Positions 8,619 through 17,775 of a stretch of DNA of 64,000 nt are shown here, piece after piece. The translations under genes and the position numbers were made by a program. Positions within the stretch are counted from its first letter, which is position 1. Each line of letters opens with the position of its first letter. This stretch comes from Desulfitobacterium_A sp035539115 (GTDB lineage Bacteria; Bacillota; Desulfitobacteriia; Desulfitobacteriales; Desulfitobacteriaceae), in the NCBI RefSeq assembly GCF_035539115.1, contig NZ_DATLJA010000042.1, forward strand, positions 1-64,000, in the 5' to 3' direction. The notes beneath the pieces were generated by a model. It had not been told where the DNA came from and searched no databases. It saw only the letters and a list, made by a program, of their open reading frames with translations.

Positions 8619-8648
8619 ATTATAACGCTAAGTAAGGATCGAGCGCAA
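8619..8648 (-). promoter_or_regulatory. Sigma-A-type promoter of queC
   Basis: On the minus strand TTGCGC (8648-8643), an 18-base spacer, then TATAAT (8624-8619). It predicts a leader of about 165 bases before the queC ATG. The rest of the 8446-8786 gap holds this leader and the glk upstream region, which has a TATAAT at 8698-8703 without a convincing -35. Confidence 0.6.
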
Positions 8649-8786
8649 AAAAATAAGCAATGAGCGAGTAATAGATGTTTAATGAGTTGTGTTAACATAT
8701 AATGTGAAATGTAGACTGCTTAAATAAATCATGGGAAATAAAGGGAAATTGCTTCGAAAGAATTTTTTTGAAGGTGAGCGATTGAC

Positions 8787-9785
8787 ATGATTTTAGCTGG
8801 AGATATCGGCGGTACGAATACACGTTTAGCCTTGTTCGAGCAAAGTGGTTCTGAACTTTGTCTAATTAAGACAAAAAAACAAGCCAGTAGAGACTGGCAG
8901 GATCTTGTAGGTGTGCTTTACGATTTCTTAGAGGACGCGGGGGTAGGTCAAGAACAAATAGAAGCTGGATGTCTAAGTTTAGCCGGGCCACTCCAAGGAA
9001 ATCACTGCCAGCTTACTAATCTTGGCAAAACTATTGACTTAGAGCAGGTGCGGAAATCCTTGAATTTAGTAACGTCTCTCACCTTTTGCAATGATCTCGT
9101 TGCCCTTGGATATGGGCTCCAGACCCTCGAGTGTTCACAACTCTACTGTCTTGCCTCAGGAAAAGAAGATCAATTCTACACCAATCCGGCCTTAGCTAAT
9201 CGCGCGATTCTAGCTCCCGGTACGGGCTTGGGTGAGTCCCAGATTATTAAGGGAAAATATGTAAGCCCAACAGAAGGTGCGCATGCCGATTTCGCACCTC
9301 AGAGTGAGCTAGAGGTTCGGTTGTGGCGTTTTCTTCATCATGAATTTGGACATGTGAGTTATGAACGGGTCCTTTCCGGACCGGGGCTTACGCATCTCTA
9401 TCGTTTCTTTCTTAGCGAGGTCGGCGAAGAATCTAACGTCTCTTCTGCGCTCTCTCCGCAGGAGATCACGGAAAAAGCGCTCTCCCAAAATTGCCCAGTG
9501 TGTCGTTGCGCTCTTGACCTTTTTGTTAAGATTCTCGGAGCGGAAGCAGGCAATCTAGCCCTGAGAAGTTTAGCTCTCGGAGGGATTTACCTCGGAGGTG
9601 GAATTGTTCCAAAACTCCTCCCCCAACTACAAAATGAAACTTTTCTGAGAGCATTCTGTGATAAAGGCAGATTCAAGGAATTACTCGCAAGCATCCCTGT
9701 CTATGTCATTCTTGAGGAGCAAACGTCGCTTTTCGGTGCCGCTAGAATAGCTATCATTCAATATAACCAGAAGACTAGGGTATAA
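8787..9785 (+). CDS. glk: Glucokinase (Glk family)
   Basis: Encodes 332 residues of the bacterial Glk family (the E. coli type rather than ROK). It phosphorylates glucose with ATP to glucose-6-phosphate. Visible are the phosphate loop LAGDIGGTNTRLAL (3-16), the second ATP loop APGTGLGES, and the glucose-site segment PTEGAHADFAP. GAAGGTGAG precedes the ATG by 8-10 bases. It is divergent from queC and convergent with pgi, which uses its product. Its last codons GTA TAA coincide with the left end of repeat copy C, so the repeat supplies or borders the stop codon. Confidence 0.92.
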   Translation: MILAGDIGGTNTRLALFEQSGSELCLIKTKKQASRDWQDLVGVLYDFLEDAGVGQEQIEAGCLSLAGPLQGNHCQLTNLGKTIDLEQVRKSLNLVTSLTFCNDLVALGYGLQTLECSQLYCLASGKEDQFYTNPALANRAILAPGTGLGESQIIKGKYVSPTEGAHADFAPQSELEVRLWRFLHHEFGHVSYERVLSGPGLTHLYRFFLSEVGEESNVSSALSPQEITEKALSQNCPVCRCALDLFVKILGAEAGNLALRSLALGGIYLGGGIVPKLLPQLQNETFLRAFCDKGRFKELLASIPVYVILEEQTSLFGAARIAIIQYNQKTRV

Positions 9786-9880
9786 AGAAAACTTGGTTTG
9801 CGCCAAGCCTCTAGCGTAGGCGGAAGCCTTAGTTGCACTTATGCTATCTGCCCAAAACTTATACTTTCTGTTAGTATAAA
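9780..9880 (+). repeat. Dispersed hairpin repeat (copy C)
   Basis: About 100 bp from GTATAAA (9780-9786) to GTATAAA (9874-9880). The same 7 bases stand at both ends, either a target duplication or part of the terminal hairpin CTTATAC/GTATAA. The internal stem is near CTTGGTTTGCGCCAAG. It lies between the convergent glk and pgi genes and overlaps the glk stop codon. Confidence 0.85.
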
Positions 9881-9909
9881 AAAATAGGTCTTGATCTTGC
9901 ATATCCAGT

Positions 9910-11505
9910 TCATTCTATAAAATACTGATCTTCGAAAATACTTTTACCCTTTTGAATCTGTACCGAATGATCCTGATTCGCGCATAAATGGACAAAAAGT
10001 TTAAAAAGAGTTTCTTCAGCGTTGATACATTTCAACTGTTGAGCCAATTGCTCCACGGTAAATTTTTGCCCGCGGTTCTCGCGCAAAAAATCAAGAGCTA
10101 GGTTTTTCAAGGTAATAGCTTCTCCGGTACACATTTTCCCCATTTCGACAGCGGGCTGGTTATAGGCATTGATATTAACTAAGAGTGCGTAGATACTAAC
10201 GGCTCGTTCAAAAAGCCCGATGAGCACGCCAATCGTGAACGGAGTAACCTCCGAAATCGTAATCGTGATTGATTCTCGACCTTTTAAGGTAAGCGCGTTG
10301 CGTGTTCCGAGTAACGACGCCTGAAGATAATCTCCGCACGTACTATTATCGGCAAGAATCGGCGAGAGTTTAGCTCTATCTTTTAAGACTTCAATGAACG
10401 TAACAAAAAAGTTATTTGGCCCCTCGAGGAGTTGCTGAACATAAGAATGCTGGTCTGTCGAGCCTTTATTTCCAAAGACGACAAGTCCTTGATGCACGAT
10501 GCGACCCTCGAGGTCTTTTTCTTTACCTAAGGATTCCATGAGAAGTTGCTGTAAGTATTTCGAGAAGAGTACAAGTCGATCCTTATAGGGAAGTATTACC
10601 ATTTGCTTGCCTCCCTTGCCTTCGGTGGCCTTATACCACATTAAGGCGAGAAGAGCAGCGGGATTGTGATCTGCTGCAACCTCACGCGTTTTCTCATCAC
10701 AGCGGCGAGCGCCCGCCAGCAAGGATTCGATCTCAACCCCCTGCAGAGCAAGTCCGACGAGCCCTACTGATGAGAGTACAGAGGTCCTGCCCCCGACCCA
10801 ATCCCACATTGGAAACGACTTAAGCCATCCTTCGGTTTGAGATACATGATCGAGTTTACTGTCTTCTTGCGTGATGCTGATGGCATGCTTCGAAAAATCC
10901 AAGTTATTCTCCTGGTAGACGTTTTTAGCTTCGAGCATCCCATTTCTTGTTTCGAGAGTTCCGCCGCTTTTGGAAATGACAATACATAAGGTCGTATCCA
11001 ACTCAGATTCTAGGCGCTTAAAAATCTGATCCATTCCTTCGGGGTCAGTATTATCGATAAAAAATAACTGCATCCGATCCTCATTTGTCCCAAGTGCATC
11101 TGAGACGAACTGTGGTCCTAAACAAGAACCTCCAATTCCGATGAGAAGGATATTTTTGAAGAGCGCACCATTTTCGTTACGGATTTCTCCATTGTGAATT
11201 TGGTGAGCAAAGGCTTTGATATTGGCGAGATTCTCTTGGATAGCTTGAGAAATTTCCGGATTCGGGGCTAATTCCGGATTTCGGAGCCAGTAATGCCCAA
11301 CTCTTCGGTTTTCATCTAGGTTCGCGATTGCTCCTTTTTCCAGTAAATCAATTTGGGCGTAGATCTTTTCCATTTGTGGAGCCATACGGCTAAAAAAATC
11401 CTCTGGAAAAATCATACGGCTAATATCAATCATCAGATCCGATTCAGGATCCGCGTACAAATAAGTTTTAAATTTTGGCCAGGACGTTTCGCTCAATTGT
11501 TCCAC
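9910..11505 (-). CDS. pgi: Glucose-6-phosphate isomerase
   Basis: Encodes up to 531 residues. It interconverts glucose-6-phosphate and fructose-6-phosphate. Signature segments are LLIGIGGSCLGPQFVSDALG, the phosphate-binding VISKSGGTLET, the conserved Q in STDQHSYVQQL and a C-terminal catalytic segment. The first codon could be GTG at 11505 or TTG at 11496; the AAGGGTGG ribosome-site match favours the TTG. It is the last gene of the glycogen operon, 23 bases after the GH13-GH77 fusion gene, and links glycogen-derived glucose-6-phosphate to glycolysis. Confidence 0.93.
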   Translation of the reverse strand: MEQLSETSWPKFKTYLYADPESDLMIDISRMIFPEDFFSRMAPQMEKIYAQIDLLEKGAIANLDENRRVGHYWLRNPELAPNPEISQAIQENLANIKAFAHQIHNGEIRNENGALFKNILLIGIGGSCLGPQFVSDALGTNEDRMQLFFIDNTDPEGMDQIFKRLESELDTTLCIVISKSGGTLETRNGMLEAKNVYQENNLDFSKHAISITQEDSKLDHVSQTEGWLKSFPMWDWVGGRTSVLSSVGLVGLALQGVEIESLLAGARRCDEKTREVAADHNPAALLALMWYKATEGKGGKQMVILPYKDRLVLFSKYLQQLLMESLGKEKDLEGRIVHQGLVVFGNKGSTDQHSYVQQLLEGPNNFFVTFIEVLKDRAKLSPILADNSTCGDYLQASLLGTRNALTLKGRESITITISEVTPFTIGVLIGLFERAVSIYALLVNINAYNQPAVEMGKMCTGEAITLKNLALDFLRENRGQKFTVEQLAQQLKCINAEETLFKLFVHLCANQDHSVQIQKGKSIFEDQYFIE

Positions 11506-11528
11506 CCTTCCCTATCTCATTCTTTATA

Positions 11529-14500
11529 TTATAGCGAGGTTCTCCCTGTTTCTTGAGCCAAAGTTTTAAGCCAGTCCTTGAGCTCTGTAGTTAAAAGATT
11601 TTGTTCTAACTGCCACTTCCAGTTTCCCTCAATCGTTCCCGGAATATTCATCCGAGCCGCGGAATCAAGGCCCAGTAGGTCCTGCATCGGCAACACAATC
11701 CAAGATGCTTCGCTCCTATATAATTGTTCTATGAGCTTTTGACAAATCCTCTTTAAAGTTACGTCTTCCAGTGATGAGGAGGAATTTTGAGATTGAAGAA
11801 AGCTTTTAACCCAGCCGTAAAGAGTGTCATTGTCGTGGGTTCCTGTATAGTAGACTAAATTTTCTTCCTGATCGCTCGCAGGTTCAAGGATGATTCTAAA
11901 ATCAAAATCATCATCGGAATCTCTCGTTCCGGAATCTCCAGTATCTACCTGAGCGTTGAATTGCAGAACCTTCATTCCCGGAAAACCACAGAGCTTTTTG
12001 AGAACCTTAACGGCAGGGGTGATCACCCCCAGATCCTCGGCAATCAGAGGTAATTCACCAAACTCTTCCTTTAAATTCCTGAAAAATCGCACCCCGGGAC
12101 CTTTAATCCAGTTGCCGTTGATGGCGGTTTCCTCTCCCGCGGAGACCTCCCAGTATGCTTCAAAGCCTCGGAAATGATCGAGACGATTAAAATCAGAGAG
12201 AGTTAAAGATTGCTTAATTCTTTGCTTCCACCAACTGAAGTTCTTTTGATCGAGTGCCTCCCAGTTATAGACCGGATTTCCCCAAAGCTGGCCCGTGGAG
12301 CAAAAATAATCGGGCGGGACTCCAGCTAATTTCTTCGACCGGCCCTTTTCATCCAGAACAAAGAATTCACGGTTTGCCCATGTATCACAGCTATCTTCGG
12401 CAACAAAGATAGGGATATCTCCTATAATTTGAATTCCTTGTTCCTGAGCATAGTGTTTCAGGTCTCGCCATTGTGCATAAAACGTATACTGGATAAAACG
12501 AACATACTCAATTTCTGGAGCAAGCTGCTCCGCGTATGCTTCGAGTACACTAGCTTTCCTAGTGGCGATATCTATCTCCCATTCATACCACGGAAGTTCC
12601 TTAAAATGTGATTTTAACGCGCGGAATAAGGCATAATCCTCAAGCCAATCTTGATTTTCCTGAAGAAACCGTTGGTAATTAGCAGAGGAGAGGTAAGAAA
12701 ACTTTCTTGATTCAGTTAAATCATGCAATGGTTCGATGATTACTTGAAAGCGTGAGAATGCTAAACGGTATAAATTTTCTTTAAAGGGCTTTACGTACGT
12801 GAAGGGATGAAGATGTTTGTCAGATTGAAGTTGTGCACCAGCTAGGAGGTAATCTTGCGCTTCTCCTTCTGCCGTCACCTCTTCTTGGGTAAGCAGTCCT
12901 TGGTGCATAATCAGCTCGATACTAATAAGTAGAGGATTCCCGGCAAAAGCAGATTCACTTTGATAGGGCGAATAATCAGCACCTGGTGGGTTAAGAGGTA
13001 GAATCTGCCAAAGCGATTGTCCGGATTGTTTTAAAAAATCTACAAATTGGTACGCTCCTTCTCCCATATCACCGATTCCCCAAGCAGAGGGTAAGGAGCT
13101 TACGTGCATTAGAATTCCGCAGGAGCGAATGAGCCCTTGCTTCATTTCTGGCGTCTTGGTTTTTTCCACGAGCAACGCCCTTCCTTGGAGGGGGAGGATT
13201 TCGAGAGTAAATTCTTTGACTTCGCCTTGGGCTAAGGTCGATCCTTGAAGTAGATCAAGGATCAATAGATTAGTATCCGAGAAATTAAGGGTAATTTCTT
13301 TTCTTTGCGTTTCATGCCTGTTTAAGATAATAATGATATCTTCCTCACGCCCTGTTCGTTTAAAACCATACACATCGGGTCCCGCCCAAAAAGAAATAAA
13401 CTCCCCCGTTTGCAAAATATCATATTCCTGACGTAAACGAATAAGTTGTCGATACCAAGCGAGAAGCTCCGGATCTTCTTTACCCCAAGGGTAGGTCCCC
13501 CGGTTAAACGGATCACTATACCCTTCTAGACCGGCTTCATCTCCATAATAGATACAAGGGACACCTGGAAATGTCATCTGCAGGAGACTCAGCAGTTTTA
13601 AGCGTTTTATACCTCGCTTTCGCGCGGTTGATGATAAACGATAAGTCTCTCGTTCCTTGGCTGTTAACTCCTCCTCAGGCGGAGCTCCCCCTAAAATCGT
13701 AAGAATACGCCTGCGGTCATGACTTCCCAAGAGGTTCATCTCAGCGTAAAAATTTTCACGAGGGTAGTTTTCGTAAAGGCTCATAACCTTTTGATGAACC
13801 CTTTCCGCATCCTTGGTACCTAAGATAAAATGAAGAAATATTTCTCGGAAAGGATAATTCATCGTTGCGTCCAGTTCTCTTCCCCAAAAATACTCTCGTA
13901 GATTACCATAGCTTCTTTTATGGCTTGCGTCTTCCCAAACTTCGCCGATGAGAACGGATTCGGGGTCATTTGCTTTCATTGCTGTTCGTAGTTCCTGGAT
14001 AAATGGATCGGGGAGTTCGTCGGCAACATCAAGTCGCCATCCTTTAATTCCTTTTTTCATCCAATGATCAAGAACGCTTCCTTCTCCTCCGTAGATAAAG
14101 GCACGGTAAGAAGGATCTAATTCATTGACTTCCGGAAGCGCTTCAACCCCCCACCATGATTTATAATCTTCAGGATAGTGGTTAAAGCGAAACCAATTGA
14201 AATAAGGAGAATCTGGAGATTGGTAGGCACCTAAACTCGGGTAATTCCCGTACTGATTAAAGTATATACTGTCATTCCCGGTGTGATTAAAGACGCCATC
14301 TAAAAGAATCGCGATCCCTAGCTTTTGGGCTTCCTGCACGAGGTCCTCAAAATCGCGCTCAGTTCCGTACATCGAATCAATCCGGTGATAATCCGCAGTG
14401 TCATACTTATGATTGCTCGGGGAATCAAAAATCGGATTTAAATAGAGAATACTGATACCTAAAGCTTTTAGATAGGGCAATTTTTTTTTAACTCCCTGTA

Positions 14501-15125
14501 GATTTCCCCCAAAAAAGTTCCAACGGGTCACTTGACCTTGCCGATTCGTAATATAAAAAGGCGTATCTAACCAGTCGCTATGGATCAAGGATTTTGCTTT
14601 GGGAGAATTTAAATGACCATTATCATTGCCATTATAAAATCGATCTACATAGATTTGATACATTACTCCTTTTTTATACCACTCAGGGACGTGGCTCGGG
14701 GTGTAAACCGTGATTTGATACGCCGGAGGTTCTTGCTCTTTAAGCTCGCCTAATCCCCCCAAATCCAAATCATTATTCCCATAATAATACGTTTTTGAAC
14801 CAAACGGGATGATGAAGAAATACCAGATAAGACCAGGCTGATCAGGTACTCTATAGGAAACTTCAAAGGTGGATTTAAGAGCCGAATAAAAACACGTGGA
14901 GATTGGTTGTGCGGGGGAGTGAAATTCTCGATCGGGGTTTCGTTCTAATTTCGTCATCGAAAGCAGAATTTCCTGATCTTCGAACCAGAGTCGAAGCATA
15001 CAGGTTTCGATCGGTGTCGTGGAACGAAGTACGAGGCGAAAAACAATCTCCTGTCCGCAGGAGATTGCCCCAAAAGGATTCCGAAAGAATAAGTCTTGAG
15101 AATCATGGTACGCAAAAAATTCCAT
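11529..15125 (-). CDS. Fused GH13 alpha-glycosidase and GH77 4-alpha-glucanotransferase
   Basis: Encodes 1198 residues in one uninterrupted frame. Residues 1-140 form a beta-rich N-terminal domain like those of neopullulanases. Residues about 150-600 form a GH13 barrel with ILLDGVFNH, GWRLDVADE (nucleophile Asp366), LIGEVWE (acid/base Glu395) and LLGSHD (Asp470), then a C-terminal beta domain to about 655. A complete MalQ-type GH77 follows from about 662 (GILMHVSSLPS), with the catalytic-region motifs FNRLDHFRGF, LIAEDLGVITP and TGTHDND. The first half should hydrolyse alpha-1,4/1,6 linkages of maltodextrin or debranch glycogen, and the second should transfer glucan chains. No signal peptide, so cytoplasmic. 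ATG 15125 has GGAGG upstream and overlaps the end of glgA by 23 bases. Met661 would make a natural MalQ start, consistent with gene fusion. Confidence 0.93.
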   Translation of the reverse strand: MEFFAYHDSQDLFFRNPFGAISCGQEIVFRLVLRSTTPIETCMLRLWFEDQEILLSMTKLERNPDREFHSPAQPISTCFYSALKSTFEVSYRVPDQPGLIWYFFIIPFGSKTYYYGNNDLDLGGLGELKEQEPPAYQITVYTPSHVPEWYKKGVMYQIYVDRFYNGNDNGHLNSPKAKSLIHSDWLDTPFYITNRQGQVTRWNFFGGNLQGVKKKLPYLKALGISILYLNPIFDSPSNHKYDTADYHRIDSMYGTERDFEDLVQEAQKLGIAILLDGVFNHTGNDSIYFNQYGNYPSLGAYQSPDSPYFNWFRFNHYPEDYKSWWGVEALPEVNELDPSYRAFIYGGEGSVLDHWMKKGIKGWRLDVADELPDPFIQELRTAMKANDPESVLIGEVWEDASHKRSYGNLREYFWGRELDATMNYPFREIFLHFILGTKDAERVHQKVMSLYENYPRENFYAEMNLLGSHDRRRILTILGGAPPEEELTAKERETYRLSSTARKRGIKRLKLLSLLQMTFPGVPCIYYGDEAGLEGYSDPFNRGTYPWGKEDPELLAWYRQLIRLRQEYDILQTGEFISFWAGPDVYGFKRTGREEDIIIILNRHETQRKEITLNFSDTNLLILDLLQGSTLAQGEVKEFTLEILPLQGRALLVEKTKTPEMKQGLIRSCGILMHVSSLPSAWGIGDMGEGAYQFVDFLKQSGQSLWQILPLNPPGADYSPYQSESAFAGNPLLISIELIMHQGLLTQEEVTAEGEAQDYLLAGAQLQSDKHLHPFTYVKPFKENLYRLAFSRFQVIIEPLHDLTESRKFSYLSSANYQRFLQENQDWLEDYALFRALKSHFKELPWYEWEIDIATRKASVLEAYAEQLAPEIEYVRFIQYTFYAQWRDLKHYAQEQGIQIIGDIPIFVAEDSCDTWANREFFVLDEKGRSKKLAGVPPDYFCSTGQLWGNPVYNWEALDQKNFSWWKQRIKQSLTLSDFNRLDHFRGFEAYWEVSAGEETAINGNWIKGPGVRFFRNLKEEFGELPLIAEDLGVITPAVKVLKKLCGFPGMKVLQFNAQVDTGDSGTRDSDDDFDFRIILEPASDQEENLVYYTGTHDNDTLYGWVKSFLQSQNSSSSLEDVTLKRICQKLIEQLYRSEASWIVLPMQDLLGLDSAARMNIPGTIEGNWKWQLEQNLLTTELKDWLKTLAQETGRTSL

Positions 15126-16575
15126 CTTGTTCCTCCAGCTTTATCTCATCTTGAGCCAGAATTTGATAGAGTTCAAGATACTGACGTGCGGAACGGTCCC
15201 AACTAAAGTTAGTGGCTTGGGCATTCAGCTTGAGCCGCTTCCAAAGCCCCGGCCTCTTTTTATAGAAATGAACTGCACGTTGCACTGTGAAAAGAAGCTC
15301 CTGCGCATTGTAATTAGCAAAGCTGAAGCCATTCCCTTTCCCCGTGTCTTCATTGAGAGGAAGAACGGTATCCTTGAGACCGCCCGTTTCTCTAACGATC
15401 GGAATCGAGCCATAGCGCATAGCAATCATCTGAGCAATCCCGCAGGGTTCAAAGCGGGAAGGCATCAGAAATAGATCGGATCCGGCATAAATCACTCGGG
15501 CTAACGGCTCGTCAAAGAGAATCCGGGCAACGAGTTTACCAGGGTGTTTTTTCTCACAATCACGAAACATTGTTTCATAATGCTGTTCCCCGGTGCCGAG
15601 AACCACCATTTGGACATCCAGCTCAAGAATCTCTTCAAGAACATGGGCGAGTAAATCCATCCCCTTTTGGTTGACCAAACGCGAGACGATTGCGAGGACA
15701 GGGACCTCTGGACGAAGGGGTAGGTTCATTAAATGTTGTAAATCGCGTTTATACTTCCGCTTTTCATCAGTCAATTCATCTTCAGCAACGGGGTATTTTT
15801 CAATATCAATTCCATTAAGAATACCGGTCAGTGACGCTCGGCGCTTTTGCAATAGACCTTCAAGCTTTTCTCCATAATAGGGGGTCTGGATTTCCTGGGC
15901 ATAGGTGGGGCTGACGGTCGTCAGATGATCCGCATAGAGGAGTGCAGCTTTCATAAAATTTACGGCTCCATTAAATTCTAAAGTTTCCGCCGTAAAAAAT
16001 TCCTGACCAAGGCCAAGAATATCGCCGAGGACTTCCTTTGCAAAAACGCCTTGATATTGGAGGTTATGGATGGTAAATACGGTCTTAATCGGGAAAGAAC
16101 GAGCGCGGGGGTAAGCATCCGTTACGTCAGATGATTGAAGTTTAAGCATCATGGGAATTAAGGCAGTTTGCCAGTCATTACAATGGATAATATCGGGGTG
16201 AAAATCACCTAAATAGGGCAGACTTTCAAGAACAGAACGGCAGAAAAAAGCGTATTGTTCGGCCTGGTCATAGAAGCCATAAATTCCGGAGCGTTTAAAA
16301 TAGTATTCGTTATCAATAAAATAATAGGGAATTCCCTTAACCTTCGTTTCTCCGAGCCCGCAGTATTGCTGACGCCAAGCAAGGGGTACACGAAACTGTG
16401 CAACAGGTTGAATTTCCCGTTTCAGTTCCTCAGAAATTTGGCTATATTGGGGCATCATAACTCGTACATCAAGGCCCAGCTTTTTTAAAGCTAAGGGTAA
16501 AGACCCTCCTACTTCACCCAGTCCACCTGTTTTTATGAAGGGATCCGCTTCAGGTGTTACGAAAAGGATTCTCAT
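15103..16575 (-). CDS. glgA: Glycogen synthase (ADP-glucose)
   Basis: Encodes 490 residues, the normal length of GT5 glycogen synthases. It adds glucose from ADP-glucose to the growing alpha-1,4 chain. The N-terminal KTGGLGEVGGSLP binds ADP-glucose. The C-terminal glycosyltransferase domain has MPSRFEPCGIAQMIAMRYGS and RETGGLKDTV. It sits between glgD and the GH13-GH77 fusion, 32 bases after glgD, in the seven-gene minus-strand operon. GAGGGAAG precedes the ATG. Confidence 0.96.
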   Translation of the reverse strand: MRILFVTPEADPFIKTGGLGEVGGSLPLALKKLGLDVRVMMPQYSQISEELKREIQPVAQFRVPLAWRQQYCGLGETKVKGIPYYFIDNEYYFKRSGIYGFYDQAEQYAFFCRSVLESLPYLGDFHPDIIHCNDWQTALIPMMLKLQSSDVTDAYPRARSFPIKTVFTIHNLQYQGVFAKEVLGDILGLGQEFFTAETLEFNGAVNFMKAALLYADHLTTVSPTYAQEIQTPYYGEKLEGLLQKRRASLTGILNGIDIEKYPVAEDELTDEKRKYKRDLQHLMNLPLRPEVPVLAIVSRLVNQKGMDLLAHVLEEILELDVQMVVLGTGEQHYETMFRDCEKKHPGKLVARILFDEPLARVIYAGSDLFLMPSRFEPCGIAQMIAMRYGSIPIVRETGGLKDTVLPLNEDTGKGNGFSFANYNAQELLFTVQRAVHFYKKRPGLWKRLKLNAQATNFSWDRSARQYLELYQILAQDEIKLEEQDGIFCVP

Positions 16576-16607
16576 CGACTTCCCTCTTCCCGCTCTTTTC
16601 TGGCGTT

Positions 16608-17729
16608 CTAAATTATCGATTTTTTGGAAATAACCAAGGGATTATCTCCACTGCCTTTCAGGACATTTCCCTCTTTGATTTCCACAAATTTGTCCAGAAT
16701 GACATTTTCGAGCACTGCATCCGGGCCGATGATACATTTTTGCAGAAGAATACTATTCTTAATTTTGGCCCCGGATTTTATCATCACTCCCCGGGATAAG
16801 ATTGAATGTTCAACTTCACCCTCAATGGAACATTCACACGTGAGTAGTGAGTCCCGAACGTTCGCAGTTGAACTGTAGAACGTCGGCGATTTATCGCGAA
16901 CTTTGGTATAAATGCGGTTCTTGCTAAGAAGGAGCTCCGCGCAAATTTCTGGATCCAAGAGATCCATATTCCGATTAAAATAATCCGCGATGGAACGAAT
17001 CCTCCCAATATAAGCATTGGCGAGGAAAGCAAAAACACTAAGGATGCTAAGATTCTCACGAATAGAATCCAGGAGATCAATCGTGTCAATAGTCTTATAG
17101 CCTTCGATAATCTCCAATAAGAGTTTGCGGCGGATGATCAGCATATCCACAAAATAGGGTTTTAAACTCGGGGAAGTCTCTTGCGCTTCGTTCTCCTCAA
17201 GAGCATGAACAGTTTGCCCCTCGCCCAAGGATAAAATCGTTCTTCCCTCGAGTTCCCTGGGATTGTCTGATTCTTTATAAATTAGCGTAATATCGGATTG
17301 CTTTTTCTCGTGAAAGATAAGAGTATCATGGTAATTAATGTTATAAACCTGGTTACAATAAGTGATAATGACGTTTTCGGAAACATCCTTTTCCAAAAAT
17401 TCAATGTTGAGGCCCATATCCTTGAGCGGAAATTTAGATTGACCACCGGTTAAGCCATGGATTGCCCCCGGTAAAATAAACAATCCGCCGGATTTTCGGT
17501 CAAGGTACCAATCTTTTCCGGCGCCCGTATGATCGAGTACAGGCCGGTAATGTTGGGGAGTAATTAACCCAACGGTCCGAATCCCAGAATTGACGAGACT
17601 GGACAAAGCAAAATCGAGGAGCCGGAATTTTCCGCCAAAAGGAACGGCCGCTATCGGCCGTTCCTGAGTCAGGCCTTGTAGTAAGTCGGAACGGGTATTC
17701 CCAAAAATGATGCCAATAATACTCCTCAT
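16608..17729 (-). CDS. glgD: GlgD, ADP-glucose pyrophosphorylase regulatory subunit
   Basis: Encodes 373 residues, a nucleotidyltransferase fold with a C-terminal left-handed beta-helix. It is a GlgC homologue without the catalytic GGxGxRL loop: the start reads GIIFGNTRSDLLQGLTQERP. The substrate-side PFGGKFRLLDFALSSLVNSG is kept. In Bacilli and Clostridia such proteins pair with GlgC and raise its activity, so a regulatory role is expected. It starts 46 bases after glgC. Confidence 0.93.
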   Translation of the reverse strand: MRSIIGIIFGNTRSDLLQGLTQERPIAAVPFGGKFRLLDFALSSLVNSGIRTVGLITPQHYRPVLDHTGAGKDWYLDRKSGGLFILPGAIHGLTGGQSKFPLKDMGLNIEFLEKDVSENVIITYCNQVYNINYHDTLIFHEKKQSDITLIYKESDNPRELEGRTILSLGEGQTVHALEENEAQETSPSLKPYFVDMLIIRRKLLLEIIEGYKTIDTIDLLDSIRENLSILSVFAFLANAYIGRIRSIADYFNRNMDLLDPEICAELLLSKNRIYTKVRDKSPTFYSSTANVRDSLLTCECSIEGEVEHSILSRGVMIKSGAKIKNSILLQKCIIGPDAVLENVILDKFVEIKEGNVLKGSGDNPLVISKKSII

Positions 17730-17775
17730 CTGCTCTCTTCCCTTTCTGCACCTATAATTATGAGATAGGCAAGAC

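Noticed and set aside
8446..8640. Known preQ1-I or preQ1-II riboswitch before queC
   Set aside because: The consensus loops of those classes are not found; only an unclassified stem is seen.
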